Source: Streptomyces sp. DH-12 (GTDB taxonomy: Bacteria > Actinomycetota > Actinomycetes > Streptomycetales > Streptomycetaceae). Taken from it: DNA of 64,000 bases. The notes beneath the pieces were generated by a model, which saw only the letters and a program-made list of their open reading frames with translations, ran no database searches and was not told the DNA's origin. Below are positions 1 to 6,682 of this stretch, in pieces; positions within the stretch are counted from its first letter, which is position 1, and every line of letters starts with the position of its first letter. The position numbers and the translations under genes are program-made. The stretch lies in contig NZ_PPFB01000001.1 in the NCBI RefSeq assembly GCF_002899455.1, positions 1,054,001 to 1,118,000 on the forward strand. Reading direction: 5' to 3'.

Positions 1-207
1 CTGCTCGGGAAGGGAGTGCGGGTGCACGGGATCATCGAGGGCGACTCACACCCCGGCCGCTTCCTGCCGGACCTGATCGGGCTGTGGCGCCGCGGACTGT
101 TCCCGCTGGAGACGCTGGTGACGACCTTCCCGTTCGAGGAGATCGGAGCGGCGGTGACGGCCATGGAGACGGGCAGGGTGGTGAAACCGGTGCTCCTGTT
201 CGACTGA
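1..207 (+). CDS. Zinc-type alcohol dehydrogenase, C-terminal fragment (cut by window edge)
   Basis: Only the last 68 codons are inside the window; the frame is open from base 1. The fragment contains an IEGDS-like segment, a PFEEIGAAV segment and the closing VVKPVLLFD, which match the C-terminal end of MDR-family NAD-dependent aryl/alkyl alcohol dehydrogenases, where this part completes the Rossmann domain and returns to the catalytic domain. The zinc ligands lie upstream, outside the window, so substrate class cannot be judged. The gene is followed by a tandem-repeat patch. Confidence 0.7.
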   Translation: MLGKGVRVHGIIEGDSHPGRFLPDLIGLWRRGLFPLETLVTTFPFEEIGAAVTAMETGRVVKPVLLFD

Positions 208-252
208 GCTGGGGCGTCCGGCGCCCGCGCACGCGGAGGGCCCGCGGTCTCC

Positions 253-373
253 TGCCTGTGCGGTGCTTTGCCTGTGCGGTGCCTTGCCTGTGCGGTGCCT
301 TGCCTGTGCGGTACCCCGCCTGTGCCGTGCCTGTGCCGTGCCTGTGCCGTGCCTGTGCCGTGCCTGTGCCGTG
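253..373. repeat. Two adjoining short tandem repeat arrays
   Basis: From 253, a 16-bp unit beginning TGCCTGTGCGGTG recurs at 253, 269, 285 and 301 (the last incomplete). It passes into an 11-bp unit CCTGTGCCGTG repeated five times at 319, 330, 341, 352 and 363. Units within each array are nearly identical. The array lies between the dehydrogenase end and the TetR-type gene, so it may sit in the latter's promoter region. Neither unit length is a multiple of three and no convincing gene covers it. Confidence 0.85.
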
Positions 374-437
374 CCGTGCCTGTACCGGAAAACGGAGGGA
401 GCCCGGCCGCCTCACCCCGTGTGATTGACTAATCGCC

Positions 438-1634
438 ATGGCCCCCGCCTCCCCGTCCGCCCGTTCGGCCACGCCCACCGAGCCGGCTCCGGCCACGCGG
501 CCCCGCAACCGCAGACAGCTGATCGTCGAGGCGGCCGGGCGGGTGTTCAGCGAGCGCGGCTATCACACGGCCTCCATGGAGGAGGTCGCCGCCCAGGTCG
601 GCATCTCGGCGGCCGCGCTGTACCGGCACTTCCCCAACAAGTACGCGCTGTTCGCGGAGTGCGCGGACGTCATGGTGGACGGGCTGGTCGCGGTGCTGGA
701 CGAGGTGCCGCCCGGAGCGAGCCTCACGGACGTCCTCACGGCGCTCACCCGGATCACGGTGGCGCACCGCGCGTCGGGCGGCGTGTACCGCTGGGAGGCG
801 CGCTACCTCAACCGCGAGGACCGCCGGCGCCTGCGGGTGAAGTTCGGGCGTCTGGTCGAGCGGGTCGACGAGGCGGTGCAGCGCGAGCATCCGCTGCCCG
901 ACGAGCGGCTGCGGGCGGTGGCGGCCCTCGGCGCGATCGGGTCGGTCACGATGCACCGCACCTCCATCGCCCAACGGCGCGCGGAGGAGCTGCTGTCGGC
1001 CGCCGCGCTCGGGGTGGCCGCGAGCGACCCCGTGGCGGTCCCGCCCGGCGCGCACCCGGTGGAACTGCCCGCCCGGCCCGTCCCGCGCACCCGGCGCGGG
1101 GAGATCCTCGCCGCGTCCGTGCCGCTGTTCGCCCGGAACGGCTTCGCCAACGTCACCAACGGGCAGATCGCGCAGGCGGTCGGCCTGACCCCGTCCGCGC
1201 TGTACCGCCACTACCCCGGGAAGATCGACATCCTGGCGGCGGCCTGCCTCCAGGCGGCGGCACTGCTGTCCCAGGGGGTGGAGCGGAACCTTCAGGGAGT
1301 GGCCGGCCCGCGCGAGGCGGTGGTCGCGCTGGCGGCGACGTACGTGGCCTACAGCTTCGAGCACACCGAGCTGAACAGCGTGGCCGAGGCCGAACTGGCG
1401 GGACTGCGCGACGACTTGCGGCGCACGGTGGTCCAGGCACAGCGGGAGCACATCGCCGTGTGGGAGCAGCAGCTGCGGCTGGTGCGCCCGGAGCTGGACC
1501 CCCGGCAGGCCAGGGTGCTGGTGCACGCGGGTTTCGGTGTGGTGGTCGAGGCGGGGCGGGCCCTGCGGTGGCGGGACACCCCGGAGAACCGCGAGGCCGT
1601 GACCGCGCTGGCGTTGGGCGCCCTGGGTCTGTGA
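438..1634 (+). CDS. TetR family regulator with two tandem TetR DNA-binding domains
   Basis: 398 aa. Residues about 24-80 form one TetR helix-turn-helix (ending AALYRHFPNKYALF). Residues about 215-275 form a second complete one (RGEILAASVPLF, ending SALYRHYPGKIDIL). Each is followed by a helical ligand-type domain, so the protein looks like two TetR monomers fused head to tail. TetR proteins normally act as homodimers of about 200 aa; this fusion could bind one operator as a monomer. It converges on the rubber-oxygenase gene. Regulation of that gene is possible by proximity only. Confidence 0.85.
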   Translation: MAPASPSARSATPTEPAPATRPRNRRQLIVEAAGRVFSERGYHTASMEEVAAQVGISAAALYRHFPNKYALFAECADVMVDGLVAVLDEVPPGASLTDVLTALTRITVAHRASGGVYRWEARYLNREDRRRLRVKFGRLVERVDEAVQREHPLPDERLRAVAALGAIGSVTMHRTSIAQRRAEELLSAAALGVAASDPVAVPPGAHPVELPARPVPRTRRGEILAASVPLFARNGFANVTNGQIAQAVGLTPSALYRHYPGKIDILAAACLQAAALLSQGVERNLQGVAGPREAVVALAATYVAYSFEHTELNSVAEAELAGLRDDLRRTVVQAQREHIAVWEQQLRLVRPELDPRQARVLVHAGFGVVVEAGRALRWRDTPENREAVTALALGALGL

Positions 1635-1670
1635 CCCCGCCCCTCGGCCCTGGTGCCGCGAGGCGGGGTC
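1633..1670. terminator. Probable bidirectional terminator between TetR and lcp
   Basis: GACCCCGCC at 1633-1641 pairs with GGCGGGGTC at 1662-1670. A shorter inner CGG/CCG stem is possible. It sits between two convergent genes and overlaps the TetR stop codon. Confidence 0.5.
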
Positions 1671-1697
1671 GGACGGGTGTCACCGCGGCCCCTCCGC

Positions 1698-2927
1698 TCA
1701 AGTGGGCCGGTTGCCGGTGGGGATGGTGATGGGCGTGGTGAACGCCGAGGATCCCTTGTTGAGGAACAGCATGGCCAGGGCCCGCACGAACTGGTCGAGC
1801 ATGTAGAAGGCGCCGGGCATGACGGGCGACAGCCCCTCACGGAAGAGGATGAACGCCGGCCACGCCGTGCGGACCAGCGCGGCGGCCGCGTAGTCACGCC
1901 GGAGGCCGAGCCAGTCGCCGACCTCGTCGCTGAGGACGTAGCGCACGAACTCGTTGAGGAAGCCGCGGGTGACGCCGAGGTCGATCTGCGCGGTCAGGCC
2001 GAGCAGGTTCTCCGCGAGCGCGATGCCCTCGGGCGAGGGGGTGAGGATCGGGGTGAGCACCTGCCGCGACTGCGCGATGGCCTCCCCCCAGGTCTCGGGG
2101 ATGTGCTCGTGGGGCACGCCGAGCAGGTGGACGGCCACCTGCCACATGTGCAGGAAGGCCTCCTGGTCGGCGGCCGGGTACGGGATCCTCCACTCGAGCA
2201 GCTTCTGGTGCACGTAGGTGCCGAGGCTGTGGAAGGTGACGAGGATGTCGGCGGCGCTGATCGGGACGGTCTCGTCGGCGACCGCCTTCCAGTGCGGCGA
2301 CTGCGGCAGCAGGTGGCGCACGGCGGCGTGCACCACGCGGGTCTTGTTGGCGGTGACGACGAACTGCCCGGTCGGCTTGAACGCGCCGAGCTGTGAGAGG
2401 TCGTAGCCGAAGGTGAACGTCTTGGCCGCGCGGTCCTGCATGTCGGCGCCGCCCGCGGACCAGTAGACGCTCTTGGCCTCGCGGGGGATGACGGTGCTCA
2501 TGATGCCGCTGCCGAGGCCGTACAGCATGAACAGGTACGTGTCGCGGCGCCGGTTGAAGTCGGCGGCGCGGGCGAGTTTGGCCTGGTCGGCCCAGGAGGG
2601 CAGCCGGTTGGCCTGCGCCAGGTAGGCGGTGAAGTCGGAGGGGAGGCCGCCGGGGATCGGGTCGTTGTTCTGCACCCACTTCTCCCACGCCCGGTTGATC
2701 GCCGGGACGTGGCCGTTGTCGAGCATCCGGGCCATCAGCGGGTCCGCCGCGTCGTCCCAGATCCACTCGGGGCCCGGACCCGCGGCGGCCCCGGCCCCGG
2801 TGAGGGTTCCGGCTCCGGTCGCGGCGGCCGAGCCGGCCGACGCCCACGCGGGCACGGGTGCCGCGGTGCCGACGATGCCCAGCGCGACTCCGAGGGTCAG
2901 AGCCTTTCTCCTGCTGAGGTTCTCCAT
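1698..2927 (-). CDS. lcp: Latex clearing protein (Tat-exported haem rubber oxygenase)
   Basis: 409 aa from the ATG at 2927, preceded by an AGG-type ribosome site; the open frame runs upstream but that part is not protein-like. The N-terminus has a twin-arginine signal (SRRKALTLGVALG, cleavage near AWASA). The core matches the Lcp/DUF2236 family, b-type haem dioxygenases that cleave poly(cis-1,4-isoprene) to oligo-isoprenoid aldehydes outside the cell. Glu150, Arg166, Lys169, Thr170 and His200 have exactly the spacing of the essential E148, R164, K167, T168 and axial H198 of Streptomyces sp. K30 Lcp, so the enzyme should be active. No oxiAB-like genes adjoin it. Confidence 0.92.
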   Translation of the reverse strand: MENLSRRKALTLGVALGIVGTAAPVPAWASAGSAAATGAGTLTGAGAAAGPGPEWIWDDAADPLMARMLDNGHVPAINRAWEKWVQNNDPIPGGLPSDFTAYLAQANRLPSWADQAKLARAADFNRRRDTYLFMLYGLGSGIMSTVIPREAKSVYWSAGGADMQDRAAKTFTFGYDLSQLGAFKPTGQFVVTANKTRVVHAAVRHLLPQSPHWKAVADETVPISAADILVTFHSLGTYVHQKLLEWRIPYPAADQEAFLHMWQVAVHLLGVPHEHIPETWGEAIAQSRQVLTPILTPSPEGIALAENLLGLTAQIDLGVTRGFLNEFVRYVLSDEVGDWLGLRRDYAAAALVRTAWPAFILFREGLSPVMPGAFYMLDQFVRALAMLFLNKGSSAFTTPITIPTGNRPT

Positions 2928-3177
2928 TGACTTACCTGCTTCCCTAGGGGACCGGACGCTTCCGGATGCCTTCGCAGACTTGCCATTTGCGCGACAGATG
3001 CGTGTGGAACCTCGTCGCACGGATGTGATTTTCAATTAACATAGCGAGGGTCGGGGGGCAGGGCAATGGGCATGACAGAGCTAGGTGGCGGGGGGGGTGG
3101 GACCCGCCCCGGGGCGGACCTGCGGCCGGGGCGGGCGCCGCGCTCGAAGGTGGCTCGGTACGGCCGTACCGGGGCGG

Positions 3178-4080
3178 TCAGGGGCGGGCAGCGCGACGTG
3201 CGGCGTACGCGACCGGCAGGTAGCGAAGCCGTTCCGGCAGGCGCGGCACCACGGTGCGGACGACGCGGCCGAGCAGCCGGAGGCGGAGCTCATCACCCCG
3301 CGACCAGTCAATGTCCAGCCGCTCACGGGCGACGGGCGGCAACAGCCCCCTGGTGGTGAAGACTTGAAGCCGCAGCAAGGCGGGACGCAGTACGGGCCAG
3401 AGCAGCCGCGGCGCCGCCCCCGCCCCGTGCGGCGGCGGCACGGACCGACGCGGATCGAGCAACTCCTCCACGACGGCGGTCCGTTCCAGCTCGTCCCGGA
3501 CCACCGCGTCGAAGTAGGTCCAGAACTCCCCGACGGAGCCCGGCATGTCGCGCTCCCGGATGCCGAGGATGCGCCCGAGCTGCCGCGCCTCCTCGTGCAG
3601 CCGCCGCTCCCCCGCCTCGTCGAACGGCCGGAACAGATACTCGGCGGCCCGCAGGAAGACGGGGAAGCCGGTGGCGTGCACCCAGGCGTAGGGGGCGGGC
3701 GTCAGCGCGTGGTACGGACGCCCACGCGTGTCGGTGCCCTTGATGTCCCGGTGCAGCCGACGCAGCCTGCGCCCCTCCTCCGCGGCGCGGTCACCACCGT
3801 AGATCCACAGCTGCAGCGAGTCCAGGGAGCGACGGGCGCGGCCCCAGGGGTCGGTGCGGAAGACGCTGTGCTCGTCGACCCCGGCGCCCACGGCCGGGTG
3901 CGCGACCTGGAGGACGAGGGCGGCGGGGAGATAGAGCAGGACGCGGATGTCGCCGGCCATGTCCCAGAGGAGGGTGTCGGGAGTGAACGGCACGGGGTCG
4001 GTACGGGACGCACGGTCACCACCCGGTGCCGGTGCCGGTGTCGTCCCGTCGGCGGAGTGCGCCGCCCGTCCCGTGTCCAT
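3178..4080 (-). CDS. MpaB/DUF2236 family oxygenase
   Basis: 300 aa, no signal peptide. The N-terminal third contains WDMAGDIRVLLYLPAALVLQ followed by AHPAVGAGV, the signature region of the MpaB-type DUF2236 family, the same superfamily as Lcp. The histidine in AHPAV is the likely haem ligand. Family members in fungi take part in mycophenolic-acid biosynthesis and others are uncharacterised. It lies about 250 bp upstream of lcp on the same strand, so two distant relatives are neighbours. An intracellular oxidative role is plausible; the substrate is unknown. The sequence from 2928 to 3177 between them shows no gene. Confidence 0.8.
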   Translation of the reverse strand: MDTGRAAHSADGTTPAPAPGGDRASRTDPVPFTPDTLLWDMAGDIRVLLYLPAALVLQVAHPAVGAGVDEHSVFRTDPWGRARRSLDSLQLWIYGGDRAAEEGRRLRRLHRDIKGTDTRGRPYHALTPAPYAWVHATGFPVFLRAAEYLFRPFDEAGERRLHEEARQLGRILGIRERDMPGSVGEFWTYFDAVVRDELERTAVVEELLDPRRSVPPPHGAGAAPRLLWPVLRPALLRLQVFTTRGLLPPVARERLDIDWSRGDELRLRLLGRVVRTVVPRLPERLRYLPVAYAARRAARP

Positions 4081-4134
4081 ACCTCCAGCCTCCCACGCCC
4101 CTCCCGTAGCGGTGCGGGCGCGTCCGGCCGGACG

Positions 4135-4482
4135 TCAGGGCAGCTCGGGGCGCACCAGCGCCCTGGCGATCGGCTCGCCGGTGCGCTCGGCGTACGCCAT
4201 CCGCTCGCGCACCTCCCGCAGCGTGCGCGGCCGATATCCGGGCCCGCCGCAGCAGCTCCTGTGGAAACGGACGCCGGCGTGCAGCAGCACCGACAGCACC
4301 CGCCACCCCTCGGTGTCCCGATGCGGCGGCGCGGCGAAGGCGGCGCCGACGTGGATCAGCGCGCCGGCGCAGCGCGGGCAGACCCGCCGGTCGACCTCGC
4401 CGTCCCGCGTCCGCGCCGGATGCGGCTGCTTGCAGGAGGCCCGGCACGGCAAGCAGACGAAGGAGGTCCGGGAGAGAGGCAT
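4135..4482 (-). CDS. Small Cys-rich putative zinc-binding protein
   Basis: 115 aa from the ATG at 4482 (PLSRTSFVCLPCRASCKQ). The longer upstream reading looks like non-coding translation. Pairs CLPC, CRRC-like CPRC (in VCPRCAGAL) and CCGG suggest zinc ribbons. Streptomyces genomes carry such genes, sometimes mislabelled as deoxyxylulose-phosphate synthase; nothing here supports an enzyme. No strong ribosome site is visible, so the start is uncertain. It is divergent from the SDR gene at 4641. Confidence 0.6.
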   Translation of the reverse strand: MPLSRTSFVCLPCRASCKQPHPARTRDGEVDRRVCPRCAGALIHVGAAFAAPPHRDTEGWRVLSVLLHAGVRFHRSCCGGPGYRPRTLREVRERMAYAERTGEPIARALVRPELP

Positions 4483-4640
4483 GGGGACGAGGGTAGAAGG
4501 AGGCGCGACGCCGCCTCCACGCCTTTTCGACACCCGCAGGACGGCTGCCGCCGCGTTTCGCCCGCGCCCCGCCGGGACACCCGGCGCAGGTCGGACGGCG
4601 GTCCGGCACGGCACCACCCGGCGACGGAGGGATCACGCAC

Positions 4641-5480
4641 ATGACCTCGCACGACGCACCCGGCACGGCCCTCGTCACGGGGGCCTCCTCCGGCATCGGG
4701 TGGGAGTACGCGACCCGGCTGGCCGCGCGCGGCTGGGGGCTGGTGCTGGTCGCCCGGCGGGCGGAGCGGCTGGACGCCCTCGCCAAGGAGGTGCTGAAGG
4801 AGGGCGGGGCCGGCGTCGAGACGCTGGTGGCGGACCTGGGCCGCCCGGAGGACGTGGCCCGCGTCGCGGAACGGGCGTCCGCCGACGACGTGGACCTGCT
4901 GGTCAACAACGCCGGCATCAACGGCTACGGCCCGTTCGCCGAGGTCGACGCCGGCCTCCTCACCCGGGTGCTCGACGTGAACGTCGTGGCCCTCACGGCG
5001 CTGACGCGGGCCGCCGTGCCCGGCATGCTGACGCGCGGCCGGGGCGCCGTGATCAACGTGGCGTCACTCCTCGCCTTCGCCGGCGACCTCCCGCCGGACC
5101 CGCTCCCCCAGCGGGCCGTCTACGCCGGGTCCAAGGGCTACGCGGTGACCTTCACCCGCACCCTGGCCGCCGAGCTGGCCCGCACCCCGGTGCGGGTGCA
5201 GGTGGTGTGTCCGGGGCTCACGGCGACCGAGTTCCACCTCGGCGCCGGGGACACCCCGGTGAGCGGTGAGCGCCGCGTCCACGACAAGGGCGGCATGCCC
5301 GCGGCGGACGTGGTGACCGCGTCCCTCGCCGGTCTGGAGACCGGCGAGGTGGTGTGCGTGCCCGGCCTGACGGACGCGGAGGCCGTGTCCCGGCTGGCGG
5401 CGGCGGAACTGGACCTGCGCGCCGGATCGGGCCGCCGTATGGCACCGCGCTACGGGCAGGCCGAGGTGCGTGCGGAGTGA
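4641..5480 (+). CDS. Short-chain dehydrogenase/reductase
   Basis: 279 aa. The classical SDR layout is complete: TGASSGIG cofactor loop at residues 14-21, NNAG about residue 91, catalytic Ser in VASLL about residue 136, and YAGSK catalytic Tyr/Lys about residues 158-162. An Arg-Arg after the second strand (VARRAERL) favours NADP(H). A GGAGG-like ribosome site precedes the ATG by about 9 nt. The substrate cannot be told from sequence; the neighbours are not obviously linked. Confidence 0.9.
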   Translation: MTSHDAPGTALVTGASSGIGWEYATRLAARGWGLVLVARRAERLDALAKEVLKEGGAGVETLVADLGRPEDVARVAERASADDVDLLVNNAGINGYGPFAEVDAGLLTRVLDVNVVALTALTRAAVPGMLTRGRGAVINVASLLAFAGDLPPDPLPQRAVYAGSKGYAVTFTRTLAAELARTPVRVQVVCPGLTATEFHLGAGDTPVSGERRVHDKGGMPAADVVTASLAGLETGEVVCVPGLTDAEAVSRLAAAELDLRAGSGRRMAPRYGQAEVRAE

Positions 5481-5570
5481 CCGTGCCCGACAGGCGGTGA
5501 CCGCCCACGTCCGTGCCACGTCCGTGCCGGAGCCCGTACCGGAGCGGGCGGTCACCGCGTGGGAGCCACG

Positions 5571-5810
5571 TCAGGCGCCCAGTTTGCCGACCGTGTCGGT
5601 CAGGGTCCCCGCCACGTCGTGCAGGGCCTGGTCGCTCGGGTCCGGACCCAGTCGCTCGACCAGGTCGCGTTTGGTGATCACGAGCAGCGCTCCCCGGGAC
5701 TCCTCTCCCGACGGCTGGTCGACCACGCGTGCCCTGCCTTCCAGCAGGACGAGCGCGGCATCGTCGTTCGCAGCGTCACAGAGGTCCCTGACATGGCTCT
5801 CGTCGATCAT
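5571..5810 (-). CDS. Small conserved hypothetical protein
   Basis: 79 aa, starting at ATG 5810 with a CGGAG ribosome site 8 nt upstream. The composition is acidic and the order of short strands and helices (AALVLLEGRARVV, GALLVITKRDLV, a C-terminal amphipathic helix DVAGTLTDTVGKLG) suggests a small folded domain. I do not recognise a named family. It lies tail-to-tail with the SDR gene and just downstream of the Cys-rich protein on the same strand, so the two may be co-transcribed. Confidence 0.55.
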   Translation of the reverse strand: MIDESHVRDLCDAANDDAALVLLEGRARVVDQPSGEESRGALLVITKRDLVERLGPDPSDQALHDVAGTLTDTVGKLGA

Positions 5811-5882
5811 TCGTCACACTCCGGTGAGTCGGTCGGTGGCGCAGGATCCCGCGCGCTTCTCGTCGTCGCTCCTCGCTCACGG

Positions 5883-6119
5883 TCACGCGCTGTCGGCCAG
5901 CTCCGCGTGCCCCTGCGCGCGGGCGCAGTGGGCGCAGCAGAAGAACTGGCCGTCGGCCTGATGACCGTGGCCGAGGACCTTGCACCCGCAGTTGTCGCAG
6001 ATGGGCGCCAGTTTGTGGGCGGCGCACTCGATGCTGTCGAACGTGTGGACCGAACCGCCGACCGTGTGCACCTCGAAGGAGAGGGCGTAGTCGTTCCCGC
6101 ACACTTCACAGACCGCCAT
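5883..6119 (-). CDS. Cys-rich metal-binding protein (prokaryotic metallothionein/zinc-finger type)
   Basis: 78 aa from ATG 6119, with a GGAAGGGAG ribosome site. Ten cysteines and several histidines are arranged as CEVC near the start, ECAAH, CDNCGC, then FFCCAHC, enough for two zinc sites. The pattern resembles small bacterial metallothionein-like or treble-clef zinc proteins. The frame extends upstream to 6359 but that part is low-complexity Arg/Pro translation and is rejected. Function is inferred only from metal-ligand content. Confidence 0.7.
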   Translation of the reverse strand: MAVCEVCGNDYALSFEVHTVGGSVHTFDSIECAAHKLAPICDNCGCKVLGHGHQADGQFFCCAHCARAQGHAELADSA

Positions 6120-6408
6120 GATCCGCTCCCTTCCGCAGTACGGGCCGAGTACCGCGCCGGGGCCGACGTCATGCGCGCGGACCGTGGGGCGCCTCGGACG
6201 GGGGTGGCGGGCGGGGCCGTGCCCCTGCCCGGCTGCCGGCCGTGCCCCTGCCCGGCTGCCGCGATCGTCGGCAGGGCGTACGGATGCGTACGGCCGCTGT
6301 ACGGGTCCGCGCGCGTGGCCGGAGCGGCGGCGCGCTCGTTGTGCTCCGCGACGGAACACCGGGCGGTGGAGCAGCGGGGGGTGCGATGGGCGGGACGACC
6401 CAGCGGGA

Positions 6409-6520
6409 ATGCGGTACGGCAGGCCGGCGCGGGCCGGACAGGGAGCGTCCGGGGCGGCCTGGAGCGCCTACGGCAAGCTCGTCCGCCTCTTCCGTGAACG
6501 CGCCGGGCTCACCCACACGT
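6409..6520 (+). pseudogene. Remnant of an XRE-family (DUF5753-type) regulator N-terminus
   Basis: Translation from ATG 6409 gives a short basic lead, then AWSAYGKLVRLFRERAGLT, which strongly resembles the first helices of the numerous Streptomyces helix-turn-helix regulators (typically AFG..L..LRE.AGLTQ..LA). The similarity stops at about base 6515; no recognition helix or C-terminal domain follows in any frame. The rest of the stretch 6120-6624 shows nothing else recognisable. I read it as a truncated, decayed copy. Confidence 0.45.
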
Positions 6521-6624
6521 CCCGCTGGCACCGGAGCCCTGCCACCACCGTCGGAGCCGCCCGCTCCTGCAAGCCGCTGGCAAGGGCGGACGGCCCCTAC
6601 GAAGTGACGGAGGGAAGCGAAAGG

Positions 6625-6663
6625 ACGGCGGTGCGGCCCCCGAAGCCCGGGCCGCACCGCCGT
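6625..6663 (-). terminator. Terminator of the bxl operon
   Basis: A perfect 15-bp stem: ACGGCGGTGCGGCCC (6625-6639) pairs with its complement at 6649-6663, loop 9 nt. It lies 20 bases beyond the GH3 gene's stop codon. Confidence 0.8.
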
Positions 6664-6682
6664 TCCGCGAGGGACCCCGCGC

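Noticed and set aside
253..373. Possible CRISPR array
   Set aside because: Units are directly adjacent with no unique spacers, and no cas gene is nearby; these are simple tandem repeats.
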